DNA of 35,080 nt from Verrucomicrobiota bacterium (GCA_003402745.1 QQND01000027.1:1-35080), one strand, 5' to 3'. Shown: positions 15,233 to 24,704, numbered from the stretch's first letter. The notes: generated by a model from the sequence alone, not told the origin. Numbers and translations are program-made.

Positions 15233-16539
15233 GCCCCGCCTTTCCTCCCAACGATGTCTTTCCCCCTCAAAAACCGCTCAGCCGCAGGCAATTTCTGCGC
15301 AGCGGCTCGGCGGTTCTGGCGCTTCCTTTTTTAGAAGCCCTCGCTCCGCGTGTTGTCCGCGGCGAGTCGGCAGCGCCGGCTAAGCGGATGGTGTGCATCA
15401 TGACGAACACCGGGCTGCTGCCCGGGCACTTTTTTCCGAAGGAGACGGGCCGAGATTACGAGCCTTCCCGCTACCTGACCCATTTGGAGCCGGTGCGCGG
15501 GCGCTATACGGTGATGAACGGCCTTTCGCACCCGGACAATTCGGGAGGGCATGTGGTGGAAAAAAGCTTTCTCACGGGAGCGCGCTTTCCGGCTTCCTCG
15601 ACGTTCAAGAACAGCATTTCGCTGGACCAGCTTGCTGCGGAGTCTTTGGGGCATCACACGCGCTTTCCCTTCATTGCACTGGGGGTGAATGGCCAGCACG
15701 ACGGGCTGCTGTCGGTGTCGCGGGACGGGGTGTTCATTCCACCTGAGCTGAGCCCTGCAAAGGTCTATCGCCGGCTTTTTACGCCGGACACTGCGGAGGA
15801 GAGCGAGGAGCGGATGCGGGAAATTGGCCGGCGCATCAGTGCGTTGGATTTCGTGAACGAAAAGGCGCAGCGGCTCGCTCGAGCTCTTGGTGCGGAGGAC
15901 CGTTCTCGGCTGGACCAGTATTTAACCTCGGTGCGGGAGCTGGAAATGCGCCTGGAACAGGCGCGTGTCTGGCAGCAGCGGGAAAAACCGAATATGTCCC
16001 GGCCTGCACCGCAAGACATCACCGACAACACGCAGGACGTGGATCGTGCGCGGCTGATGTATGACATGGCGCAGCTTGCCCTGCAGAGCGACAGCACGCG
16101 GCTCATCACGTTGTATTTGAACCCGCTGGAGGTCACGGTAAAGGTCCCCGGGGTGAGCGACCGGACGCACTCGCTCACACATCATGGCAACGAACCCGAG
16201 AAGCTCGACCAGCTCGCAAGGGTGGAGGAAGCGGGGATGAAGAATCTAGGGCGCTTTCTCTGGCAACTTGCTGGCGTGAATGAAGGGGCTGGCAGCCTGC
16301 TGGATGAAACGGCGGTGCTATTCGGCTCGAACATGTCCAACGGCAGTAATCACTCGAATGTGAATCTCCCTGTTCTCCTTGCCGGGGGAGGTTTCAAGCA
16401 CGGCCAGCACCTTCAGTTTGACCTCAAAAACAACACGCCGCTCTGCAACCTCTTTGCCAGCATGCTCCAGCACCTGGGCATGGAGACGGAGCGGTTCTCC
16501 ACCGGCACGGGCACCCTTTCGGGACTGGAACTGGCATGA
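15229..16539 (+). CDS. DUF1552 protein, Tat-exported
   Basis: A 436-residue protein of the DUF1552 family, common in Planctomycetota and Verrucomicrobiota and usually encoded with a DUF1592 cytochrome-like protein. SRRQFLR (18-24) followed by a hydrophobic stretch is a twin-arginine signal, so the folded protein is probably exported. MVCIMTNTGLLPGHFFP and the later GSNMSNGSNHS, NLPVLLAGG and KHGQHL segments are typical of the family, which resembles the alkaline-phosphatase/DUF1501 fold. The function is not established. It overlaps the next gene by 4 bp (ATGA), the expected pairing. The start codon itself overlaps the stop of the sigma-factor fragment. Confidence 0.92.
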   Translation: MSPAFPPNDVFPPQKPLSRRQFLRSGSAVLALPFLEALAPRVVRGESAAPAKRMVCIMTNTGLLPGHFFPKETGRDYEPSRYLTHLEPVRGRYTVMNGLSHPDNSGGHVVEKSFLTGARFPASSTFKNSISLDQLAAESLGHHTRFPFIALGVNGQHDGLLSVSRDGVFIPPELSPAKVYRRLFTPDTAEESEERMREIGRRISALDFVNEKAQRLARALGAEDRSRLDQYLTSVRELEMRLEQARVWQQREKPNMSRPAPQDITDNTQDVDRARLMYDMAQLALQSDSTRLITLYLNPLEVTVKVPGVSDRTHSLTHHGNEPEKLDQLARVEEAGMKNLGRFLWQLAGVNEGAGSLLDETAVLFGSNMSNGSNHSNVNLPVLLAGGGFKHGQHLQFDLKNNTPLCNLFASMLQHLGMETERFSTGTGTLSGLELA

Positions 16540-19253
16540 GGCGCGGCGCTTTTCTCCCCCTGCTTGGTTGGCTCCTCCAGCTCCTTCCTGTCGCACTCAA
16601 CGCAGCTGAACCGGATTTTCGCGGCTACCTGGCGGCGCATTGTTTCGACTGCCACGATGCCTCCACGAAGAAAGGAGGTCTGGACCTTGAGTCGGCTTCT
16701 TTCGTGTTTGAAACACCAGAGCGTTCTCGGGTGTGGGAGGCTGTGCATGACCGAATTGCGGCTGGTGAAATGCCCCCGAAATCGCGCACTGAGAGACCTT
16801 CGGAAAGAGAAAACTTCGACGCGCTGAAGCTCCTCGATGAGCGTCTACACGACGCGGATGCTGCGAGTGTTGCCGCCACCGGCCGCTCGCTCTACCGGCG
16901 TCTTTCGGTCCAGGAATACGAGAATGCGCTTCGCGATTTGCTTCATCTGCCGGGCCTGCGCATCAAGCACCTGCTTCCGGAGGATGAGCGCCGCCACGGC
17001 TACAACAAAATCGGCCAGGCGCTAGACCTCTCAAATGTCCATCTGAACCAGTTTATGGACGCGGCGGATCTCGCGTTGACGGCCGCCATTGCCACCCGCA
17101 GCACGCCGCCCCCGGTTTTGAGCAAACGTTATGGGGCCGCCACGGGATCCGAGGCGTGGGGTTGGGTCGGACGGGGCGACGCGGTGCTGCTCAAGGACAA
17201 GCAGTTTGATCCGCTGCTGCTGCCACTGCCTGCTGTTGATGAATTGCTCTGGGGAAAGGACGGCGATGGCAACAATAAGCGCCGCCGGGAACAGCTGGGC
17301 AATCGGTTGCGAGACTATCCGGATGCGGTCGGTTATTTCACGGGCCCGGTGGAGCGGACCTTCTCGACCTCCCTTCAGTTTTCCCCAGTTTACGCTGGAA
17401 CCTACCGCATCCGCACTTCTGCCTGGGGCTTTTGGTGGGATCGGGGCAAGGTTGAGAAACCGGCGCGCAATGAGTCTTTTATGCTCTCCGTTTGGCTGCC
17501 GTCGGAGGGGCCGCGCTTCTCGCATTCTCCCACGCGGAGGCTTGGGATGTTCGATGCGGCCTCCCTGGAGAGCAGCGTGCACGAATACACGGGCTGGTTT
17601 GACGTGAACGAAGAGTTGCTCTTTGAAATGGGCACGCCCACCGGCTTTGAAAAGGAGCACGGGCGTTGGGTCTCGCAGTCTGTTGGATCGTGCGCTGTTT
17701 ATTCCGGCCCCGGAATCGCGCTGGACTGGTTTGAGGTGGAGGGCCCGCTTTTTGACCAGTGGCCGCCTCGCGCGCACAAGGAGCTCTTCGGTGACCTGCC
17801 CATTAGAGCCTTCGGGAAAGACTCCGGGATTCAAGCGCCCAAGCGTCAGCTTGTGAAGCAGCTCTCTCGGACTGCAAACTCGCGACCCGGCAACGGCGAA
17901 CTCACCAAGGATGAAAAGGAGCCGCCTATCGAAACCGTCGTCAGCGACCACCCGCTCGACGATGCAGCGCGGCTATTAGGCTTGTTTCTCCCTCGCGCCT
18001 TCCGCCGCGCCTTACCGGCGGAGGAGCTGCAAGCCTACGTCCAGATTGTCGCTCGCGAAATGGAAGGGCACACATGCTTTGAAGACGCGCTGAAAGAGGC
18101 GTGCAAGACCGCGCTTTGCTCTGCTGACTTTCTGTTTGTCGGCGAGCCAGCCAGTCCCGCTCTCTCCAAGCCCCAAAGACGCCTGACCGACCGTGCCCTT
18201 GCCGAGCGCCTTGCCCTTTGGTTTTGGAACAGTATCCCTGACGAAGAACTGGTCGGCCTCGCCAAGCAAGGCCGACTGCACCTGCCCGAGAACCTCAAGG
18301 CGCAGACCGACCGCTTGCTTGCCGACCCTCGCTCCGAACGCTTCATCGCCGATTTCACAGACCAATGGCTCGACTTGCGTAAAATCGACGCCACGGAGCC
18401 CGACACGCGGCTTTATCCAGAGTCACGCGAGCACCTGAAGCAGAGCATGGTTGCCGAGACCCGTGCTTACTTCCGAGAGCTGATCACCAAGGACCTCGGT
18501 GTCGGGCATCTCGTACAGTCCCGCTTCGCCATGATCAACCAGAGTCTCGCCGACCACTACGGAATCCCCGGCGTAAGCGGCTGCGCCATTCGTCGCGTCC
18601 CCTTGCCCGAGGGCAGTCCGCGCGGTCCCTTTCTCACGCAGGCCGCCGTCTTGAAAGTGACAGCCAACGGTACCACCACCTCGCCCGTTACGCGCGGTGC
18701 ATGGATCAACGAACGCCTTCTTGGCAATCCCATCCCGCCGCCGCCCGCCGGCGTGCCTGCGCTTGATCCCGATACGCGAGGCTCTAAGACAGTTCGCGAG
18801 CAGCTTGACAAGCACCGCGCGGACTCCCGCTGTGCCGGTTGTCATGCCAAACTCGACCCGCCCGGATTCGTGCTGGAGAGCTTCGATGTGATAGGCGCCT
18901 TCCGGGAGCGTTATCGCTCGATGAACACCGGCGACACGCTCGCCGCCTTTGTTTTTGCTTCGGGTTGGAGTCCCCGCGTCCGTCTCAACCAGCGCGTGGA
19001 TCCCTCGGGACAGCTCCCCAGCGGCGAATCCTTCAAGGACCTAGCCGAGTTCCAGGCCCTCGTCCTGCGCAAGCCCGAAGCCCTTGCATCGAACATGGTC
19101 CACCAGTTCCTGATGTATGGCACAGGCTCCGAGCTCCATTACTCCGACCGGCGCGAAATCAGCCGAATTCTCGCAGAAACCCGCGCCAACGACTACGGCC
19201 TCCGCTCCCTGATTGACGCAGTCGTCCAGAGCGAGCTGTTTTTAACGAAGTGA
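16536..19253 (+). CDS. DUF1592-family cytochrome-like protein (PSCyt1/DUF1587/1592/1588/1585)
   Basis: A 905-residue secreted protein. A signal peptide (1-24) precedes a planctomycete-cytochrome-type domain with a haem c motif CFDCH (Cys36, Cys39, His40) and AAGEMPP. DUF1587 follows (YRRLSVQEYENALRDLL), then a beta-rich middle region (about 270-410), DUF1595/DUF1592 (LADRALAERLALWFWNSIPDE-like, about 540-660), DUF1588 (RGAWINERLLGNPIPPPP; second CxxCH at Cys766/Cys769/His770 in CAGCHAKLDPPGF) and DUF1585 at the end. Two CxxCH sites suggest c-type haem attachment and a redox role in the periplasm, unproven for the family. Codons in the last 40% end in C far more often than in the first part. 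It is coupled to the DUF1552 gene by ATGA. Confidence 0.93.
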   Translation: MRRGAFLPLLGWLLQLLPVALNAAEPDFRGYLAAHCFDCHDASTKKGGLDLESASFVFETPERSRVWEAVHDRIAAGEMPPKSRTERPSERENFDALKLLDERLHDADAASVAATGRSLYRRLSVQEYENALRDLLHLPGLRIKHLLPEDERRHGYNKIGQALDLSNVHLNQFMDAADLALTAAIATRSTPPPVLSKRYGAATGSEAWGWVGRGDAVLLKDKQFDPLLLPLPAVDELLWGKDGDGNNKRRREQLGNRLRDYPDAVGYFTGPVERTFSTSLQFSPVYAGTYRIRTSAWGFWWDRGKVEKPARNESFMLSVWLPSEGPRFSHSPTRRLGMFDAASLESSVHEYTGWFDVNEELLFEMGTPTGFEKEHGRWVSQSVGSCAVYSGPGIALDWFEVEGPLFDQWPPRAHKELFGDLPIRAFGKDSGIQAPKRQLVKQLSRTANSRPGNGELTKDEKEPPIETVVSDHPLDDAARLLGLFLPRAFRRALPAEELQAYVQIVAREMEGHTCFEDALKEACKTALCSADFLFVGEPASPALSKPQRRLTDRALAERLALWFWNSIPDEELVGLAKQGRLHLPENLKAQTDRLLADPRSERFIADFTDQWLDLRKIDATEPDTRLYPESREHLKQSMVAETRAYFRELITKDLGVGHLVQSRFAMINQSLADHYGIPGVSGCAIRRVPLPEGSPRGPFLTQAAVLKVTANGTTTSPVTRGAWINERLLGNPIPPPPAGVPALDPDTRGSKTVREQLDKHRADSRCAGCHAKLDPPGFVLESFDVIGAFRERYRSMNTGDTLAAFVFASGWSPRVRLNQRVDPSGQLPSGESFKDLAEFQALVLRKPEALASNMVHQFLMYGTGSELHYSDRREISRILAETRANDYGLRSLIDAVVQSELFLTK

Positions 19254-19307
19254 ACGTACCCGCCCACCGCCCAAAATCAGCCTAAATGACGAGCGTCTAA
19301 GCCAACT

Positions 19308-21272
19308 ATGAAATCCATCCTGACACTATTAACCGCCCTGCTTGTGACAGGGACGGCCCACGCTGCGGAGCCGAGGTTGTCCTCACTTTTCACAGACCAC
19401 ATGATTTTGCAACGCGACGCGGCAGTGCCCGTATGGGGGTGGGCGAACCCGGGCGAGGAAGTCGCCATCGAGTTTGCCGGGCAGAAGAAGACCGCAAAAA
19501 CGGAACGGGATGGAAAGTGGATGGCCAAGCTTGATCCGCTGCCGGCGAGCGCTGAGCCCCGCGACTTGAAGGTGGGCGCGCGCGTCATTCGCGATGTGCT
19601 TGTCGGCGATGTGTGGCTGTGTTCGGGGCAGTCGAATATGGGTTTTTCGGTTCGTGATGCGGTGAACGGAGAAAGGGAGGCCGCTGAGGCTAAGTTCCCA
19701 AATATCCGTCTGTTTTCGGTTCCGGGGAATCCGACCCTCGAGCCGGCAGCTGAGGTGAAGGCGCAGTGGGAGGCCTGTTCGCCGCAGACGGTGGCCCAAT
19801 TTTCAGGCGCCGCTTATTTTTTCGGGCGTGAGCTTTACCGCGAACTCAACGTGCCAATTGGGCTCCTGCACAGTTCCGTCGGCGGCACTCCAGCGGAAGC
19901 GTGGACCCGATTGGAGGCTGTCAAAACAGTTCCGGAGCTCGCAGGTCGGGCTCAGGAGGAAATAGCGCAGATTCAATCACAGGTTGAGGACAACAAGAAT
20001 TTCATCCCGCGGCGCGACGCGTGGGAGGAAAAGCACGGGGTGAAACCAACGCGTCTATCTGAGGCAGTGCGAGGCTGGGCCGCTCCGGATTTGGATGCTT
20101 CAGATTGGAGAACGGTCACGCTTCCCGGGCGGTGGGCTCAGTTTGGAGCGAAGTCCGGCGGTGTGTTTTGGCTGCGTAAACAAGTGACGCTGCCTGAGAG
20201 CGCTGCGGGCAAGCCTTTCTCCCTTTCGCTCAACTGGGTGAGCGAGCAATACGACACGGCGTATTTTAACGGAAAGGAAGTCGGCCACGCCAGCGACCAG
20301 GCGCCCAGCTTCTACAACGTGCAGCGCAGCTACAAAGTTCCCGGTGATCTTGTGAAAGCGGGCCGCAATGTCATCGCGGTTCGCATCGCCTCCGCTACGC
20401 AGCACGCCGGGATGTGGCAGTGGGGCAACTCGCTAGGCGTGCCCGTGGCTGTGCGCGGCTCTGTGGACGACCAGTGGCAACTACAAACGGAGAGCACTTT
20501 CGAGCCACTGTCTGCGGATGCGCTTCAGTCCCGGCCAAAGGTAAACAACCTTCCGTTTCGCAACGTTTCCGCCGCGCTCTACAACGGCATGATCGCGCCG
20601 CTCATCCCCTTCGCGATTAAGGGCGCAATCTGGTACCAGGGCGAGAGCAACGCCCCGAGGCACCGGGAATACCGCGAACTCCTTTCGCTTATGATTCGGG
20701 ACTGGCGCGAGCAGTGGGGCCAGGGGGATTTCCCCTTCCTCCTCCAGCAACTCGTGAACAACGGCGCGCCCGTCAAAGAGCCCAATAAAACGGGTGCTTG
20801 GCCGTTTCTGCGTGAGGCGCAGATGCAAGTGGCCCAAGCGTTGCCAAACTCCGGGATCGCCATTGGCATCGAACTCGGCGACCCGCTGACGATTCACCCT
20901 GCAAACAAACAGGATGTGGGCAAACGACTGGCCCTCGTTGCGCTGGAGAAGGTGTATGCGAAGCCTGTGGAATCGAGCGGCCCGCGCTTCGAGGCGATGC
21001 AGATCGAAGGCAGCACCCTCCGCGTGAAATTTACCCACGCTCGGGGCCTCGCCGCCAAAAGCGGCCCCCCAAAGAACTTCGCGATCGCGGGAGCCGACAA
21101 AAACTTCGTCTGGGCCGAAGCGAAAGTTGAAGGCGAAACAGTCGTTCTTAGCAGCCCGCAAGTGCCGCAACCCGCAGCCGTCCGCTACGCTTGGGCCGAC
21201 AACCCAGACGGCTGCAATCTTTACAACGCCCTCGGCCTTCCCGCCGCGCCTTTCCGAACCGATGAATGGTGA
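19308..21272 (+). CDS. Secreted sialate O-acetylesterase-like carbohydrate esterase
   Basis: A 654-residue protein with a clear signal peptide (MKSILTLLTALLVTGTAHA, cut after residue 19). The SGNH-type esterase motif is GQSNM with nucleophile Ser109. GAIWYQGESN (around 436-445) is the second signature. His530 in LTIHPANKQ is the probable catalytic base. A jelly-roll segment is inserted at about 255-365 (WLRKQVTLP, YFNGKEVGH), as in sialate O-acetylesterases of polysaccharide-degrading bacteria. It removes acetyl groups from sugars, most likely in the periplasm or outside the cell. The true substrate could be acetylated plant or algal glycan rather than sialic acid. It begins 54 bp after the DUF1592 gene on the same strand. 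Confidence 0.92.
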   Translation: MKSILTLLTALLVTGTAHAAEPRLSSLFTDHMILQRDAAVPVWGWANPGEEVAIEFAGQKKTAKTERDGKWMAKLDPLPASAEPRDLKVGARVIRDVLVGDVWLCSGQSNMGFSVRDAVNGEREAAEAKFPNIRLFSVPGNPTLEPAAEVKAQWEACSPQTVAQFSGAAYFFGRELYRELNVPIGLLHSSVGGTPAEAWTRLEAVKTVPELAGRAQEEIAQIQSQVEDNKNFIPRRDAWEEKHGVKPTRLSEAVRGWAAPDLDASDWRTVTLPGRWAQFGAKSGGVFWLRKQVTLPESAAGKPFSLSLNWVSEQYDTAYFNGKEVGHASDQAPSFYNVQRSYKVPGDLVKAGRNVIAVRIASATQHAGMWQWGNSLGVPVAVRGSVDDQWQLQTESTFEPLSADALQSRPKVNNLPFRNVSAALYNGMIAPLIPFAIKGAIWYQGESNAPRHREYRELLSLMIRDWREQWGQGDFPFLLQQLVNNGAPVKEPNKTGAWPFLREAQMQVAQALPNSGIAIGIELGDPLTIHPANKQDVGKRLALVALEKVYAKPVESSGPRFEAMQIEGSTLRVKFTHARGLAAKSGPPKNFAIAGADKNFVWAEAKVEGETVVLSSPQVPQPAAVRYAWADNPDGCNLYNALGLPAAPFRTDEW

Positions 21273-21312
21273 GAGACGAAGACCGGCGCAATGGCGAGGG
21301 CTGCCGCCAGGG

Positions 21313-21432
21313 TCAGGCTCTCATTGGAGAACACAGCTCCACCAGGGTGGCAGCGGGTGCGCGTACGTAGGCGACCGTCTGCCCCGGGGCTGTTGTCTCG
21401 GCGCTTTCAAACTGCATCCCCAAGCTTAGGCA
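21313..21432 (-). pseudogene. Possible C-terminal remnant of a VOC/glyoxalase-type protein
   Basis: On the minus strand the frame ending at 21313 reads GMQFESAETTAPGQTVAYVR followed by APAATLVELCSP. This resembles the C-terminal beta strands of vicinal-oxygen-chelate proteins (pattern ..VAYVRDPAGNLVELCSP), with the usual DPxGN turn degraded to APAAT. No N-terminal half is visible. If real, it is a decayed fragment in the 276-bp gap before the ferritin-like gene. The match is short and could be chance. Confidence 0.3.
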
Positions 21433-21548
21433 GGGGCAGGACTGCAAATAGCCCCTCGAATGGCAAGCCGTTGTCTTTGTCAAAAGACCGCCATTTTTGT
21501 GCCAATTAGGAGCGGATTCTGGCATCCTGATGGGAACACCTTTCTACG

Positions 21549-22970
21549 ATGGAATATCAATCTTACCGCGAGCTGCCCCCCCTTGCCGGCATCACGAATT
21601 TTGAAGCCGCCTCTCAGCCGGGGCTTTCGGTTGAAGCATGTGTCGGCCGGCTCAAGCGCATTCACTGGGCCTTCCGCAGACTGAACCAGGTTTTTGTGCA
21701 TCGGATCGCCAGCGAGGCCGTGTATGAGCTGAAAATGGGGTTCAGCCTCCACGCCCACTACTGCGCAGAGCATGCTGCGGCCTTGCGCAAGCGCGTTTCG
21801 GAAATGCGGGAGCCTCCTCTTGGGCTGGATCACGCGCCAGACGCGGCGTTGGAGGTGTTTTTTGACGAGATTCTCGCCGCCCCAGACACGGCCCAGCTTC
21901 TCATTGGCTTGTATGCTCATGCGGTGCCCGCTCTGCTGGGAGCCCTTGGCCGGTACCTCTCCGAGACAAACTCGCTGGTCGACCATCCTTCTCTCCGGGT
22001 GTGCCGGTTTGCGAGGTTGGAGGTGGAGGAGATGGCCGCTTACGGTGCCGTCTGCGTGGCGCAGTTGGCGGGTGGGGCAGAACGGGAGAAAGCGCGGGAG
22101 TGGGAGGGGCTTTTGGAGCGGCTTCTTGCGGGGAGCGGCGCTTTGGATGGGAGTCAAGAGCGCGGAGAGGCCGTACCGGAGCGGCAATTTTCCGCCGGGT
22201 CTTATCAATTTGATCCAGTGCCGAAGCGGGACGCACGTTTTCCAGACCCCTACAACATGGGGGTTCATGCGGAGGCGTTTTTGTACGATTCGACGCTTCC
22301 GGTTTTGCCCAAGCCTCTGATGTTGTATTACAAGCGTTTGAGGGAGATAGATGTCCCGGAGGTGATCGCCTCCATTCTGGCCGAGACCACGGGGAAGCCC
22401 TGGGAGTACACCGTGGACCTCACCAGACAGCTTTGGGACGAGGCTCGGCACGCGATGATCGGGGAGGTCGGCTTTGTACAGGCTGGAATCGACTGGCGGG
22501 AATTTGTGCGCATCAATTTTACGTGGTCGATGGCGCTCAATACCCAGTTGAAGCCCCTTGAACGGCATGCCGTGTTGTATTTTATAGAACAAGGGTTGAT
22601 GCCCAAGACAGGCAAACGGTTTGAGTGGGAATTGGGCCTCGCTTCGGGCGATCCTTTTGCAGGCCTTGCCCAGGACTTTGACTGGGCCGATGAAGTTCTT
22701 CACGCCCGGATCGGCCGTGACTGGTATGTCAAAGAAATGGGCGACTCTAAAAAGGCGACCCTCTATGGCGACGAATGCTGGTCGCGCGTGCTCATTGAAT
22801 GGGAAAAGTACCGCGCCGAGGGCCTCACCCAGCACGCAAACTGGTGGCAGCCTCTCTACTTGGAGTGGTGCCGAATTCATGGCAGGCAGCCGGAGGCCAA
22901 GGCGCTTGCGTTCGAAACGAACTATTCGGCAAAACGAGCTGACCTGCGGGAGTTGAGTGCCTCCGCCTAA
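21549..22970 (+). CDS. Ferritin-like (DUF455-related) predicted diiron protein
   Basis: A 473-residue, largely helical protein without signal peptide. Two ExxH motifs in helical context are visible: Glu298-His301 (LWDEARHAMIGE) and Glu382-His385 (FDWADEVLHARIG). Glu271/Glu279 and Glu339 are candidate partner ligands, as in ferritin-like diiron carboxylate proteins. The FDWADEVLHA segment resembles proteins annotated DUF455. An N-terminal helical half (SLHAHYCAEHAAALRKR, 66-82) may be a degenerate second copy or a docking region. Activity unknown; oxygen-dependent chemistry is possible. It is followed after 10 bp by an SDR dehydrogenase and then an esterase on the same strand, suggesting a small metabolic operon. 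Confidence 0.6.
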   Translation: MEYQSYRELPPLAGITNFEAASQPGLSVEACVGRLKRIHWAFRRLNQVFVHRIASEAVYELKMGFSLHAHYCAEHAAALRKRVSEMREPPLGLDHAPDAALEVFFDEILAAPDTAQLLIGLYAHAVPALLGALGRYLSETNSLVDHPSLRVCRFARLEVEEMAAYGAVCVAQLAGGAEREKAREWEGLLERLLAGSGALDGSQERGEAVPERQFSAGSYQFDPVPKRDARFPDPYNMGVHAEAFLYDSTLPVLPKPLMLYYKRLREIDVPEVIASILAETTGKPWEYTVDLTRQLWDEARHAMIGEVGFVQAGIDWREFVRINFTWSMALNTQLKPLERHAVLYFIEQGLMPKTGKRFEWELGLASGDPFAGLAQDFDWADEVLHARIGRDWYVKEMGDSKKATLYGDECWSRVLIEWEKYRAEGLTQHANWWQPLYLEWCRIHGRQPEAKALAFETNYSAKRADLRELSASA

Positions 22971-22980
22971 AATACCAGTT

Positions 22981-23712
22981 ATGGATTTGAACCAAATCAG
23001 TGGTGTGGTTACGGGCGCGGCGCGTGGGATCGGATTTTCGATTGCCCAGGCTCTCTTGCGGGCGGGCGCCCGAGTGGTGCTCAGTGATTCGGATGGGGCG
23101 GCTTTGGAGGCGGCGGTTGAAAGGCTGGGGGATGCCGCGGCGTTGAGCTTCAGGGCGGACGTGACCTCGGCTTCCGAGATGGCGGCGCTGGCCTCGGCGG
23201 CTGCCAGCCACGCCGGTCCGGTGGGGCTCTGGGTAAACAATGCGGGGTTGGCCAGGCACCGGGCCATCCGGGATTACACGGAGTCGGAAATCGATCTGAT
23301 GCTGGCGGTGAACTTGAAGGGCACGATTCTTGGGAGTCAGGCGGCCTTGCGGGCGATGGTGCCGGTTCGCCGGGGGCACATTATCAACATTATATCCACG
23401 GCAAGTTTGCGAGGTATCCCGGGTGAGACGGTGTATTGCGCCGCTAAGTGGGGCGCGCGCGGCTTCACTCAAGGGCTTCGCGAGGAGGCTGCTCCGGAGG
23501 GGGTGCGTGTCACGGCTCTGCTTCCGGGCGGAGTGGATACTGGATTTTGGCAGGGAGCGACGGATCGGCCGATGCCTGTGGAGGATTTTCTCTCCGCGCA
23601 GCAGGTGGCCGAGGCTGTGATGACTCTTGCGCAGATGGATGACGGGGTGGTCCCTCAGGAGCTGGTTCTTAGGGCGCTGCGCGACCGTGATTTTGCCCAG
23701 AAAACCTCTTAA
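22981..23712 (+). CDS. Classical short-chain dehydrogenase/reductase
   Basis: A 243-residue SDR oxidoreductase. The cofactor motif TGAARGIG is at 11-18, NNAG at 86-89, and the catalytic set is Ser139 (IISTAS), Tyr152 and Lys156 (YCAAK). Length and motifs are those of classical NAD(P)-dependent SDRs. The ATG at 22981 is preferred to a GTG 24 bp upstream, which would overlap the previous gene and add a non-conserved MPPPKIPV tail. Substrate cannot be predicted. It is 10 bp after the ferritin-like gene and 10 bp before the esterase, so the three are likely cotranscribed. Confidence 0.92.
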   Translation: MDLNQISGVVTGAARGIGFSIAQALLRAGARVVLSDSDGAALEAAVERLGDAAALSFRADVTSASEMAALASAAASHAGPVGLWVNNAGLARHRAIRDYTESEIDLMLAVNLKGTILGSQAALRAMVPVRRGHIINIISTASLRGIPGETVYCAAKWGARGFTQGLREEAAPEGVRVTALLPGGVDTGFWQGATDRPMPVEDFLSAQQVAEAVMTLAQMDDGVVPQELVLRALRDRDFAQKTS

Positions 23713-23722
23713 ATCTCCGCCT

Positions 23723-24535
23723 ATGTCACCACGGCCGCCTGTGAAGTTTCGCACTTTTGAAATATCCGATCCCCGGCTGGAGTGCGAGGGGCTGCGGCAG
23801 GTGACGCTCAAAAGCCAGGCTCTTGGTCAGCGTGTTGATATAAGCCTGTACGTTTGCGAGGGAGCCGAGCGTGGGGCACGGGTGCCGTTGGTGATCCTGC
23901 TTCATGGCGTCTATGGTAGCCATTGGGCGTGGGCTCTGAAGGGCGGCGCACACCGGACGGCGGCACGCCTCTGCGCGGCCGGTGCCATCCCTCCGATGGT
24001 GTTGGCCATGCCCAGTGATGGTCTTTGGGGCGACGGGAGCGGGTATCTTGCGCACCGGACTCAGGATTTTGAGCGCTGGATCCGAGATGAAGTGCCGGCG
24101 GCGGCGTTGCTGGCGGCCCCGTCTCTGGGGGAGCATTTCCCAGTGTGTATCGCCGGCCTTTCCATGGGCGGATTTGGAGCCTTGCGACTGGCCGCCAAAC
24201 ATCCTCGCTATTTCCTCGCTGCCTCGGGCCACTCCTCCGCCACTCATCTGGAGCAGTTGCGCGACTACGTGGAGGAACCCTTGGCAACCTTCACGGCGCT
24301 CGAGGAGGACCGCTCCGTTCTCGACACCTTTTTGCGCCAGAAAGACGCCGTCCCGAAAATCCGTTTTGACTGTGGTACCGACGACCCGCTTTTAGAGGCG
24401 AACCGGACGCTGCATCTCGGTCTTGAAAGGGCGGGGATCCCCCACCTCTACGAGGAGTTTCCTGGCGGCCACGACTGGCGCTATTGGGAAAAACATCTGG
24501 AGCGGACGCTGCTTTTTTTTGCGGCGGCGCTTTGA
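23723..24535 (+). CDS. Putative esterase (esterase D/Fes family alpha/beta hydrolase)
   Basis: A 270-residue alpha/beta hydrolase without signal peptide. The oxyanion-hole region is LLHGVYGSHWAW (59-70). The nucleophile elbow is GLSMGG with Ser147, the acid is Asp220 or Asp221 (CGTDDPLL), and the base is His250 (FPGGHDW). The layout matches PF00756-type esterases such as S-formylglutathione hydrolase. I chose the ATG at 23723, because the frame upstream overlaps the SDR gene and shows no family sequence. It is the third gene of the ferritin-like/SDR/esterase run. Cytoplasmic location is likely; substrate unknown. Confidence 0.88.
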   Translation: MSPRPPVKFRTFEISDPRLECEGLRQVTLKSQALGQRVDISLYVCEGAERGARVPLVILLHGVYGSHWAWALKGGAHRTAARLCAAGAIPPMVLAMPSDGLWGDGSGYLAHRTQDFERWIRDEVPAAALLAAPSLGEHFPVCIAGLSMGGFGALRLAAKHPRYFLAASGHSSATHLEQLRDYVEEPLATFTALEEDRSVLDTFLRQKDAVPKIRFDCGTDDPLLEANRTLHLGLERAGIPHLYEEFPGGHDWRYWEKHLERTLLFFAAAL

Positions 24536-24637
24536 GGAAAGGGCTCGGGCGGGCTTGCGGAATCGAGGGAAGAGGGCGTGTCAGCCGGTTGGGAGGTTGC
24601 GAGAGGGTGTTTCATTAAACTTAAGAAAAAGTTTTTT

Positions 24638-24666
24638 TTGCACCGGCGGTGTTTTATGGAATAATT
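24638..24666 (+). promoter_or_regulatory. Candidate sigma-70-type promoter for the coiled-coil gene
   Basis: TTGCAC (24638-24643), a 17-base spacer and ATAATT (24661-24666) lie 38 bases before the ATG at 24705, in an unusually A/T-rich stretch for this window. The -35 is a fair match and the -10 a weak one. Vegetative promoter rules in this phylum are not well defined. Confidence 0.35.
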
Positions 24667-24704
24667 GTTTTGAGTTTTATAAAACAACCTTCAGAAAATT
24701 ATCT

